Below are positions 1-5,481 of a stretch of 5,868 bases of DNA, piece by piece (within the stretch, counting starts at the first letter, position 1; every line of letters begins with the position of its first letter). The notes beneath the pieces were generated by a model. It saw only the letters and a list, made by a program, of their open reading frames with translations. It had not been told where the DNA came from and made no database searches. The translations under genes and the position numbers were made by a program. The stretch is from an uncultured Oscillospiraceae bacterium (GTDB taxonomy: Bacteria > Bacillota > Clostridia > Oscillospirales > Acutalibacteraceae), in contig URYX01000121.1 of NCBI GenBank assembly GCA_900552225.1, positions 1 to 5,868 of the forward strand. Direction: 5' to 3'.

Positions 1-81
1 CTGCTGGCCTGCGGCGCATCCCGCCTCGGCACCAGCCGCCTGATCCGGCTGGTGCAGGAGGCCGACCGCGTATCCGACTGA
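1..81 (+). CDS. deoC: Deoxyribose-phosphate aldolase, C-terminal end (partial)
   Basis: Only the last 26 codons and the TGA stop (79-81) are in the window; the 5' part lies upstream. The visible tail contains GASRLGTS, which resembles the end of the DeoC TIM barrel, where a G-A-x-R-[LI]-G-[TA]-S segment forms part of the phosphate-binding site. DeoC cleaves 2-deoxyribose-5-phosphate into glyceraldehyde-3-phosphate and acetaldehyde in the cytoplasm. The next gene, deoB, starts 20 bases after this stop and makes the DeoC substrate, which supports the call because deoC and deoB often share an operon. With so little sequence another class I aldolase cannot be excluded, so the name rests on the motif plus context. 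Confidence 0.62.
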   Translation: MLACGASRLGTSRLIRLVQEADRVSD

Positions 82-101
82 ATTTGAGGGAGGGATTTTT
101 C

Positions 102-1268
102 ATGATTCGCCGTGTATTTCTGATCGTTCTGGACAGCTTCGGCATCGGAGAGCTGCCCGACGCCGCCGACTATGGGGATACGGGCAGCCACACCCTGCGC
201 AGCATCTCCCGCTCGCCGCGCTTTGACCTGCGCACTCTTCCGCGGCTCGGACTTTTTCACATCACCGGCTCCGGCTGCCGCGCCCCGGAAACGCAGCCGG
301 TGGCGGCCTACGGCCGTCTGTGTGAGCAGTCCCGCGGCAAGGACACCACCACGGGGCACTGGGAGCTGGCCGGAATCATCTCGGAGCAGCCGTTTCCCAC
401 CTATCCCGAGGGATTTCCGCCGGAGGTCATTGAGCCGTTCGAGGCCGCCGTCGGGCGCGGTGTACTGTGCAACCGCCCCTACTCCGGCACGGAGGTCATC
501 CGCGACTACGGCGAGGAGCACCTCCGCACGGGCAAGCTGATTGTCTATACCTCTGCCGACAGCGTGTTTCAGATTGCGGCCCATGAGTCGATCGTCCCGC
601 CCGAAACGCTGTATGACTACTGCCGGGCCGCGCGCCGCATCCTGCAGGGCCCGCACGCCGTCGGGCGCGTCATCGCGCGCCCCTTTGCCGGCGAAGCCCC
701 CGATTTCAAGCGCACGCCGCGGCGCCACGACTTCTCGCTGGCCCCGCCGCGCCCCACACTGCCCGACCGGCTGACGGAGCACGGACTCGACACCGTCGCC
801 GTCGGCAAAATCCATGACATCTTTGCGGGGCGCGGCTTTACCCGCTCTGTTTCCACCACCTGTAACGCCGACGGCATGGAAAAGACCATGGCTCTCGCCG
901 CCGAGGAGTTTCACGGGCTGTGCTTTGTCAATCTGGTGGATTTCGACATGCTCTACGGACACCGCAACGACGTGGACGGCTATGCCGCCGCCCTGACCAT
1001 GTTCGACCGATGGCTGTCGGATTTCCTGCTGACGCTCCGGGACGACGACGTGCTGATGATTACAGCCGACCACGGCTGCGACCCCGCCACGCCGAGCACC
1101 GACCACAGCCGCGAATACGTGCCGCTTCTCGTCTACGGCAACCGCATTCGCCCGACCGACCTGCACACACGCCGTACCTTTGCCGACGTGGCCGCCACGG
1201 TCTCCGACCTGTTCGGGCTGCCCGACCGGTTCGACGGCGAGAGCTTTGCTCCTCTGATTCTGCTGTAA
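102..1268 (+). CDS. deoB: Phosphopentomutase
   Basis: DeoB interconverts (deoxy)ribose-1-phosphate and (deoxy)ribose-5-phosphate, linking nucleoside phosphorolysis to central metabolism. The 388-residue product has the usual bacterial length of roughly 390-405. It shows the alkaline-phosphatase-superfamily metal sites: D11 in the N-terminal LDSFGIGELPDA motif, D282 and H287 in VDFDMLYGH, D323-H324 in TADHG, and H335 in TDHSRE. The spacing of the C-terminal set matches the Mn2+ ligands known from Bacillus cereus phosphopentomutase. The KDTTTGHWE motif (80-88) carries the threonine that is phosphorylated in the family. ATG 102 is chosen because GAGGGAGGGA (86-95) ends about 6 bases before it; the in-frame TTG at 84 would put this ribosome binding site inside the gene. 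It lies 20 bases after the probable deoC and is followed by a strong hairpin. No active-site residue appears to be missing. Confidence 0.97.
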   Translation: MIRRVFLIVLDSFGIGELPDAADYGDTGSHTLRSISRSPRFDLRTLPRLGLFHITGSGCRAPETQPVAAYGRLCEQSRGKDTTTGHWELAGIISEQPFPTYPEGFPPEVIEPFEAAVGRGVLCNRPYSGTEVIRDYGEEHLRTGKLIVYTSADSVFQIAAHESIVPPETLYDYCRAARRILQGPHAVGRVIARPFAGEAPDFKRTPRRHDFSLAPPRPTLPDRLTEHGLDTVAVGKIHDIFAGRGFTRSVSTTCNADGMEKTMALAAEEFHGLCFVNLVDFDMLYGHRNDVDGYAAALTMFDRWLSDFLLTLRDDDVLMITADHGCDPATPSTDHSREYVPLLVYGNRIRPTDLHTRRTFADVAATVSDLFGLPDRFDGESFAPLILL

Positions 1269-1284
1269 CGGCACAATAACGAAG

Positions 1285-1328
1285 CAAGTCCCACCCGAAC
1301 CCCGTGTTTAGGGGCCGGGTGGGACTTG
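1285..1328. terminator. Hairpin terminator between convergent genes, possibly bidirectional
   Basis: CAAGTCCCACCCG (1285-1297) pairs perfectly over 13 bp with 1316-1328. After a small asymmetric bulge, CCCC (1300-1303) pairs with GGGG (1311-1314) around a 7-base loop. It starts 17 bases after the deoB stop and ends 27 bases before the end of the minus-strand gene at 1356. The T tracts are modest: ATTTT at 1332-1335 for plus-strand transcripts, and TTCGTTATT on the minus strand just beyond the left arm. Position and stem strength suggest it ends transcription from both sides; efficiency in each direction is inference. Confidence 0.82.
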
Positions 1329-1355
1329 TGCATTTTCCCGAAGCGGCGGACAGGC

Positions 1356-1604
1356 TCAGCCCTTCAGTCCGCGGGCCTGACGGTCCATATCCTCCACCAC
1401 AATATCGTAAATCTCTCCGAGGGAGGCACAATACTCCAGCACCTTCCACGGCTCATTCGTGTGAAAATGAATTTTGATCAGGGTATCCTCCCCGATGGCC
1501 AGCAGGCAGTCTCCCTGAAAATGATCCGTAAAGTACGCGTGAATCGCGTCCTCGTCCAGTCCGTGTCCCTCAATCAGCAGCTGTGTGTCATAACGAAATT
1601 CCAT
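1356..1604 (-). CDS. Small free-standing protein resembling the central domain of fatty acid kinase FakA/YloV
   Basis: This 82-residue protein resembles one segment of FakA/YloV (DAK/DegV-type kinase), the middle domain that follows the DhaL ATP-binding domain. Recognisable elements in order are RYDTQ at 4-8 (family YCTE), GDCLLAIGED at 31-40, IKIHFHT at 43-49 with the HxH pair H46 and H48, EPWKVLEY at 51-58, and LGEIYDIVVEDM at 62-73. In FakA a Cys of the YCTE motif and the two His of HxH are reported metal ligands; here the Cys position is Asp6. There is no DhaL domain, signal peptide or membrane segment, so it cannot be a kinase alone. AAAGGAGGT (1612-1620) lies 7 bases before ATG 1604, within the 3' end of the kinase gene, which ends 3 bases upstream. 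This indicates translational coupling. The function is unknown; a regulatory, metal-binding or partner role is inference. Confidence 0.8.
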   Translation of the reverse strand: MEFRYDTQLLIEGHGLDEDAIHAYFTDHFQGDCLLAIGEDTLIKIHFHTNEPWKVLEYCASLGEIYDIVVEDMDRQARGLKG

Positions 1605-1607
1605 ATT

Positions 1608-2528
1608 TCAGACCTCCTTTTCTTCAGTACCGTCTCCCACGAACTCGCGGCACAGCGAATCCTCCGGCAAAAACCGCTCCTCCACCGGCTCCGCCGCCCG
1701 CAGCAGGGTCAGCAGCGGCGTCAGCTCCGCATCCGGGGCCATCCGCTCAAGCTCGTGCAGGATCAGGGTGCGGTACAGCCCCGGCTCATACGCCAGGAAC
1801 GTATCAATCTCCCGCTGTGCCCGGCAGCGGTAGGGGCGGATATAGCGGGTCGTCCCGCTCTCCACCGAGGCCATCCGGTGCAGCGTCTCCTCCGGGCTCT
1901 TGCCGCGTGTCCGTGCATCGCGCAGCATCCGCCGCAGCAGGCGCAGGCTCTGCGGCCGGATATGCACCCCGTCCGGCGTCTCCAAGGAGGTACACACGCT
2001 GACATACAGCCGCAGCGTCTCCTCCTCCGGCAGGCACACCGTCTCCGGATTCAAGGCGTGGATTCCCTCCACGATGACCGGCTCTCCCGGCTGTCGGCAA
2101 ATCCGCCCCTCCGGCTTTACAACGCGGGTATTGCTGACAAAATCAAACCGCGGCACCTCCACGGGCAGACCGGCCGCCATACGCCGGAGATGCTCCGTCA
2201 GCAGCTCCCGGTCCACCCGCTCGGGGCTTTCGAGATCCACCCGGCGGCTCACCTCCGGGTCAAGCGGATAAAAATAGTGATCCATCGACAGAAGATGGGC
2301 ATGGCAGCCGCGCTCCCGCAGCATAAGGCAGAGCTTTTCCGCCACGGTGGTCTTGCCGGAGCCGGACGGCCCCGCCAGCAGCACAAACGGGCGCGTCATC
2401 CGGCCCGCCTCAATGCTCTGCGCCACCCCGCACAGCCGCTCCCGCAGCGCCGCATCGCTGCGCTGCACCAGGCGCTCCGCACCCTCCTCCCGCAATGTCC
2501 TGTCAATGGTGCTCAATTCTATGGTCAT
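1608..2528 (-). CDS. Uridine-kinase-like nucleoside kinase (P-loop, PRK/URK family)
   Basis: This is a 306-residue cytoplasmic P-loop kinase of the phosphoribulokinase/uridine kinase family, probably transferring phosphate from ATP to a nucleoside. Features in order: a 48-residue N-terminal extension, Walker A GPSGSGKT (53-60), DHYF (83-86), the substrate-side motif PRFDFVSNTR (126-135, like the P-x-YD-x3-TR segment of uridine kinases), a Walker B-like VIVEGIHALNP (151-161), and the lid RRMLRDARTRG (199-209). Many Clostridia have a longer nucleoside kinase of about 550 residues with an N-terminal TGS region; that part is absent here. ATG 2528 is preferred because AAGGAG (2538-2543) lies 9 bases before it; an in-frame GTG at 2570 lacks such a site. 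It lies 107 bases after nth and is coupled to the small FakA-like gene behind it. The substrate is not proven: uridine, another nucleoside, or a non-nucleoside is possible. Confidence 0.88.
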   Translation of the reverse strand: MTIELSTIDRTLREEGAERLVQRSDAALRERLCGVAQSIEAGRMTRPFVLLAGPSGSGKTTVAEKLCLMLRERGCHAHLLSMDHYFYPLDPEVSRRVDLESPERVDRELLTEHLRRMAAGLPVEVPRFDFVSNTRVVKPEGRICRQPGEPVIVEGIHALNPETVCLPEEETLRLYVSVCTSLETPDGVHIRPQSLRLLRRMLRDARTRGKSPEETLHRMASVESGTTRYIRPYRCRAQREIDTFLAYEPGLYRTLILHELERMAPDAELTPLLTLLRAAEPVEERFLPEDSLCREFVGDGTEEKEV

Positions 2529-2602
2529 CGCCGTTTTCTCCTTTGTGAACAGGCCGGGTTTCCCGGGCACGAGCGCTTCCGAAACGGCCGCACCCGATGG
2601 TT

Positions 2603-2635
2603 TTTATCCACAGGTGTATGCCGCATACGGATAAA
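2603..2635. repeat. Imperfect inverted repeat/hairpin between nth and the kinase gene
   Basis: TTTATCC (2603-2609) pairs with GGATAAA (2629-2635), and inside it GTATG (2616-2620) pairs with CATAC (2624-2628) around a 3-base loop. Six bases (2610-2615) bulge on one side. It begins directly after the nth stop codon (2636-2638, minus strand), the place for a terminator or an RNA-stabilising hairpin. However, the minus strand continues with AAAACC rather than a T run, so a classical Rho-independent terminator is unlikely. The rest of the 2529-2635 gap holds a small CCGGG-TTT-CCCGG stem (2554-2566) and the kinase RBS, and no promoter I can defend. Confidence 0.5.
2604..2612 (+). promoter_or_regulatory. 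Perfect DnaA-box consensus (TTATCCACA), single site
   Basis: TTATCCACA matches the consensus binding site of the initiator DnaA exactly. It sits in the nth-kinase intergenic gap, in the left arm of the hairpin at 2603-2635. A partial second copy, TTATCC-GTA, faces it on the minus strand (2634 down to 2626). There is no cluster of boxes, AT-rich unwinding region, dnaA or dnaN here, so this is not an origin. A single regulatory or titration site is possible, and a chance match is about equally plausible. Confidence 0.35.
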
Positions 2636-3268
2636 CTATACCCCACAGGACGGGCAAATATCCGCCAGCGGACACTCCCCGCAGTGCGGTGACCGGGCCG
2701 GACACACCTCGCGGCCGAACATCACCAGTCGGTGGCAGAAATCGTTGCTCTCCTCCGGCGGCAGCACCGCACGCAGCTGGCGCTCCACCTTCAGCGGATC
2801 CCGCGTCCCGTCGGTCAGCCCGAGACGCCCCGCAATCCGGATACAGTGCGTATCCGCGACCACGGCCGGCTTTCCGTAAATATCGCCGCACACTAAATTG
2901 GCCGTCTTACGGCCGACACCGGGCAGCTTGACCATCTCGTCGATCTCGTCCGGAATCCGCCCGCCGTACCGGTCCCGCAGTATCCGGCACATCCCGACAA
3001 TGTCGTGCGCCTTGGCGCGGTAAAAGCCGCAGGAATAAATGAGCCGGCCGACCTCCTCCTCATCCGCCTGCGCAAAGGCCTCCAGCGTCGGATAGCGTTC
3101 AAACAGCGCCGGCGTGATCTGATTGACCCGCGCATCCGTACACTGGGCCGACAGCCGTGTGGCAATCAGCAGCTGCAGCGGATCGGTATACACCAGGGAG
3201 CACACCGCATCCGGATACCGCCGCTTCAGGCGGTCGATTGCCTCCCTGGCCCGTTCCTCCGTCGTCAC
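2636..3268 (-). CDS. nth: Endonuclease III (DNA glycosylase/AP lyase)
   Basis: Nth removes oxidised pyrimidines from DNA and nicks the abasic site in base excision repair. The 210-residue product matches the family length (E. coli 211). It contains LSAQCTD (39-45), the helix-hairpin-helix LPGVGRKTAN (115-124) with catalytic Lys121, and VADTH (137-141) with catalytic Asp139. The [4Fe-4S] ligands C189, C196, C199 and C205 follow the classic C-x6-C-x2-C-x5-C spacing, and an extra Cys208 lies near the end. AAAGGAGG (3276-3283) is 7 bases before GTG 3268 but only 1 base before the in-frame ATG at 3274. GTG is therefore preferred, although ATG (212 residues) remains possible. It has its own strong promoter upstream, divergent from glyA. 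The kinase pair behind it may be read through from it, as no clear terminator separates them. Confidence 0.96.
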   Translation of the reverse strand: MTTEERAREAIDRLKRRYPDAVCSLVYTDPLQLLIATRLSAQCTDARVNQITPALFERYPTLEAFAQADEEEVGRLIYSCGFYRAKAHDIVGMCRILRDRYGGRIPDEIDEMVKLPGVGRKTANLVCGDIYGKPAVVADTHCIRIAGRLGLTDGTRDPLKVERQLRAVLPPEESNDFCHRLVMFGREVCPARSPHCGECPLADICPSCGV

Positions 3269-3274
3269 CGTCAT

Positions 3275-3283
3275 TCCTCCTTT
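3275..3283 (-). promoter_or_regulatory. Ribosome binding site that decides the nth start
   Basis: On the minus strand the sequence is AAAGGAGGA, then ATG (3274), ACG, and GTG (3268). The GGAGG core is one base from ATG, too close for normal initiation, but seven bases from GTG, which is optimal. This points to the GTG as the working start codon. Confidence 0.65.
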
Positions 3284-3285
3284 GC

Positions 3286-3295
3286 CGAAGCTTCG
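3286..3295. repeat. Perfect 10-base palindrome in the nth leader
   Basis: CGAAGCTTCG is a perfect palindrome between the nth -10 box and its RBS, covering roughly +4 to +13 of the predicted transcript. It could be an operator half-site pair or a tiny RNA stem, but it is short and may be chance. Confidence 0.3.
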
Positions 3296-3304
3296 TTTCA
3301 GTCC

Positions 3305-3333
3305 AGTATACAACAAACGACTTTTTCTGTCAA
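3305..3333 (-). promoter_or_regulatory. Sigma-A promoter for nth
   Basis: On the minus strand a perfect -35 box TTGACA (3333-3328) is followed, after exactly 17 bases, by TATACT (3310-3305), five of six matches to the -10 consensus. The spacer is AT-rich compared with the surrounding genes. The predicted start of transcription is near 3298, giving a leader of about 30 bases before the nth RBS and start. It is the best promoter match in the window. Confidence 0.88.
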
Positions 3334-3349
3334 TTCCCGTGTTTTGGTC

Positions 3350-3378
3350 TTGCGTCTTTTCCGAAAACAGTGTACAAT
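3350..3378 (+). promoter_or_regulatory. Probable sigma-A promoter for glyA
   Basis: TTGCGT (3350-3355), a 17-base spacer and TACAAT (3373-3378) make a plausible promoter, with a start near 3385 and a leader of about 34 bases before the glyA ATG. An inverted repeat TTTTC-C-GAAAA (3357-3367) lies in the spacer and could be an operator or chance. The -35 boxes of this and the nth promoter are only 16 bases apart, back to back. Confidence 0.68.
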
Positions 3379-3418
3379 AGGAAAAGCACTATAAACTCCC
3401 GGAAGGAAGTGTACCGCC

Positions 3419-4672
3419 ATGTACGAAACCATGCTGGATACCATCGGATTTGTCCGCGCCGCGGACCCCGAGGTCGGTGAATCCATGGAGCGCGAGCTGA
3501 GCCGCAGCCGACGCCATCTGGAGCTGATTGCATCGGAGAATATCGTTTCCCCCGCCGTGCTGGCTGCCATGGGCACCATACTGACGAATAAATACGCCGA
3601 GGGCTATCCCGGCCATCGGTATTACGGCGGCTGCGCCGAGGTGGACGTGACCGAAAACATCGCCCGGGAGCGGGCCTGCCGCCTGTTCGGTGCCGACCAC
3701 GCCAACGTGCAGCCCCATTCCGGCGCACAGGCCAACGAAACCGCCTATGCCGCACTGATCCGCCCGGGCGATACCGTGCTCGGCATGGATTTGTCCAACG
3801 GCGGACACCTGACCCACGGCTCGCCGGTCAACTTCTCCGGCAAGCTCTATCATTTTGTCTCCTACGGCGTTGACCCGCAGACCGGCTGCATCGATTACGA
3901 CGCGGTGGAGGCGCTGGCCATGCAGCACCGCCCGAAGCTGATCGTCGCCGGGGCCAGTGCCTATGCCCGCGCCATCCGCTTCGATCGGTTCCGCGAGATT
4001 GCCGACCGCTGCGGGGCCCTGCTGATGGTGGATATGGCCCACATCGCGGGATTGGTCGCCGCGGGACTGCACCAGAGCCCCGTTCCCTATGCGGATGTGG
4101 TGACCTCCACCACCCATAAGACCCTGCGCGGCCCGCGCGGCGGTCTGATTCTCTGCAAAGAGGCCTATGCGAAGGCCATCGACAAGGCCCTGTTCCCGGG
4201 AACGCAGGGAGGCCCCCTGCTGCACATCATCGCCGCCAAGGCCGTCGCCTTCGGGGAGGCGTTGAAGCCGTCGTTTGCGGAATATCAGCGGCAAATTCTC
4301 CGCAACGCGCAGGCCCTGGCGCAGGGACTGCTGCAAAACGGTCTGTCGCTCGTCTCGGGCGGCACCGATAACCACCTGATGCTGGTGGATCTGCGCGGCA
4401 CCGGTGTCACCGGCAAGGAGCTCGAACGCCGTCTGGACGAGGTGTGCATTACCGCCAACAAAAACACCGTCCCGGGCGAGCCGCTGTCCCCCATGGTGAC
4501 GAGCGGCCTGCGCCTCGGCACGCCGGCCGTCACCACCCGCGGGCTGAACGAGGACGACATGCGGCAGATTGCCGGCTTCATCCGCGACTGCGTGTTTGAC
4601 TATGAAGCGCACGCCGCGGCGGTGCGTGAGGGCGTGGCCGCGCTCTGTGCACGCTATCCGCTCTACGAGTAA
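3419..4672 (+). CDS. glyA: Serine hydroxymethyltransferase
   Basis: GlyA is a cytoplasmic PLP enzyme that converts serine and tetrahydrofolate to glycine and 5,10-methylene-tetrahydrofolate, the main source of one-carbon units for purines and thymidylate. At 417 residues it equals the E. coli enzyme in length. Family landmarks in order are LIASEN (36-41), NKYAEGYPGHRYYGG (57-71), ANVQPHSGAQAN (95-106), the cofactor-binding MVDMAHIAGL (203-212, with D205 and H208), and the PLP lysine K234 in STTHKTLRGPRGG (230-242). ATG 3419 is preceded by GGAAGGAAG (3401-3409), a weaker ribosome binding site than its neighbours have. It has its own promoter, divergent from nth, and is followed at once by a short hairpin with a T run. 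Nothing looks truncated or unusual. Confidence 0.98.
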   Translation: MYETMLDTIGFVRAADPEVGESMERELSRSRRHLELIASENIVSPAVLAAMGTILTNKYAEGYPGHRYYGGCAEVDVTENIARERACRLFGADHANVQPHSGAQANETAYAALIRPGDTVLGMDLSNGGHLTHGSPVNFSGKLYHFVSYGVDPQTGCIDYDAVEALAMQHRPKLIVAGASAYARAIRFDRFREIADRCGALLMVDMAHIAGLVAAGLHQSPVPYADVVTSTTHKTLRGPRGGLILCKEAYAKAIDKALFPGTQGGPLLHIIAAKAVAFGEALKPSFAEYQRQILRNAQALAQGLLQNGLSLVSGGTDNHLMLVDLRGTGVTGKELERRLDEVCITANKNTVPGEPLSPMVTSGLRLGTPAVTTRGLNEDDMRQIAGFIRDCVFDYEAHAAAVREGVAALCARYPLYE

Positions 4673-4692
4673 CGGGCACCGCCCGATTTTTT
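4673..4692 (+). terminator. Short hairpin with T run directly after glyA
   Basis: CGGGC (4673-4677), loop ACC, and GCCCG (4681-4685) form a five-pair GC stem, followed by A and six T (4687-4692). It begins on the base after the glyA stop. This is the form of an intrinsic terminator, but the stem is short, so partial read-through into the esterase gene 25 bases further on is likely. Confidence 0.62.
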
Positions 4693-4716
4693 CACTGACC
4701 AAAGGAGGAACCCGCC

Positions 4717-5463
4717 ATGGCGGTTTTTCAAGGCTCATTCTATGCCGAAAGCCTCGGAATGCAGACGCTTCTGACCGTGATCCTGCCCCAGAATCTGTCA
4801 CAGAAGGACGGGGAAGGCCGCTTCCCCGTGCTCTTTTTGCTGCACGGACTGAGCGACAACGCGCAGTCCTGGATGCAGAACACCATGATTGCCCGCTATG
4901 CGGAGGCGGCCGGACTGGCGGTCGTGATGCCGGAGGTACAGCGCAGCTTCTATACCGACATGGCGGAGGGGCAGCGGTATTTCACCTACGTGGCGGAGGA
5001 GCTGCCGCGGCTGGCACGCGAGCTCTTTCCCCTCACCCGCGATCCTGCCCGCACCTATGTAGCGGGGCTCTCCATGGGCGGCTACGGTGCCCTGAAGCTG
5101 GCGCTGCATCATCCCGAGCGCTACGGTGCGGTCGGCTGCTTCTCGGGCGCGGTGGATCTGCTCGGCCGGCTCGGTGAGGTCACCGGCAATCCGGGGGAGG
5201 CCGCCGCCATCACCGGCGGCTCCGTCCTGCCGGAAAACAATCTCTTTCTGCTGACCGCCCAGGCGGCCAAGCAGCATGTGAGCCTGCCGCCGCTGTACAT
5301 GACCTGCGGTCTGTCGGATTTCATGTACGACGACCAAAAGCGCTTCCGGCAGCAGCTGGATTTCCTGAAGATTCCCTATGTCTACGAGGAATGGCCCGGC
5401 GGTCACGACTGGGACGTGTGGAACCGCTCGGTGCTGCAGTTCATCCGGTTTATCGGCTATTGA
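4717..5463 (+). CDS. EstA-type serine esterase (alpha/beta hydrolase, esterase D family)
   Basis: This 248-residue alpha/beta hydrolase resembles tributyrin esterase EstA of lactic acid bacteria and the wider esterase D / carbohydrate esterase 1 group. Such enzymes release short acyl groups from esters. Visible features are the oxyanion-side LLHGLSDN (41-48), the nucleophile elbow GLSMGG (117-122) with Ser119, Asp201 in CGLSDFMYD, and His230 in GGHDW, forming a complete catalytic triad at the expected order and spacing. There is no signal peptide or membrane segment, so it should act in the cytoplasm. AAAGGAGG (4701-4708) lies 8 bases before ATG 4717. It sits between glyA and rarA, with 44 and 18 bases of spacing, and the neighbours do not reveal its substrate. 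S-formylglutathione hydrolase is a relative but less likely; acetylated sugars or small esters are possible. Confidence 0.88.
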   Translation: MAVFQGSFYAESLGMQTLLTVILPQNLSQKDGEGRFPVLFLLHGLSDNAQSWMQNTMIARYAEAAGLAVVMPEVQRSFYTDMAEGQRYFTYVAEELPRLARELFPLTRDPARTYVAGLSMGGYGALKLALHHPERYGAVGCFSGAVDLLGRLGEVTGNPGEAAAITGGSVLPENNLFLLTAQAAKQHVSLPPLYMTCGLSDFMYDDQKRFRQQLDFLKIPYVYEEWPGGHDWDVWNRSVLQFIRFIGY

Positions 5464-5481
5464 GAAAAAGGAGGGACAGGC

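Noticed and set aside
84..101. Upstream TTG start for deoB adding six residues
   Set aside because: The Shine-Dalgarno sequence GAGGGAGGGA would be inside the gene; ATG 102 is correctly spaced and starts the family's conserved N-terminus.
2529..2570. Upstream GTG start for the kinase adding 14 residues
   Set aside because: AAGGAG at 2538-2543 serves ATG 2528 at good distance, and the extra residues include the translated ribosome binding site.
2604..2635. Possible replication origin because of the DnaA box
   Set aside because: Only one full box, no AT-rich unwinding element, and none of the usual origin neighbours (dnaA, dnaN, rpmH) are present.
1326..2879. A 517-codon plus-strand open frame opposite the FakA-like gene, the kinase and nth
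   Set aside because: It lies entirely antisense to three well-supported genes, its product is rich in Gln, His, Arg and Pro with no recognisable motif, and GC-rich coding sequence commonly opens the opposite frame.
3269..3316. Upstream TTG start for nth at 3316
   Set aside because: It would lie upstream of the predicted transcription start, across the -10 box of the nth promoter.
3389..4801. A 470-codon minus-strand open frame opposite glyA
   Set aside because: It covers the whole of glyA and the glyA leader, has a Gly/Gln/His-rich low-information product and no ribosome binding site worth noting; it is a shadow of glyA.
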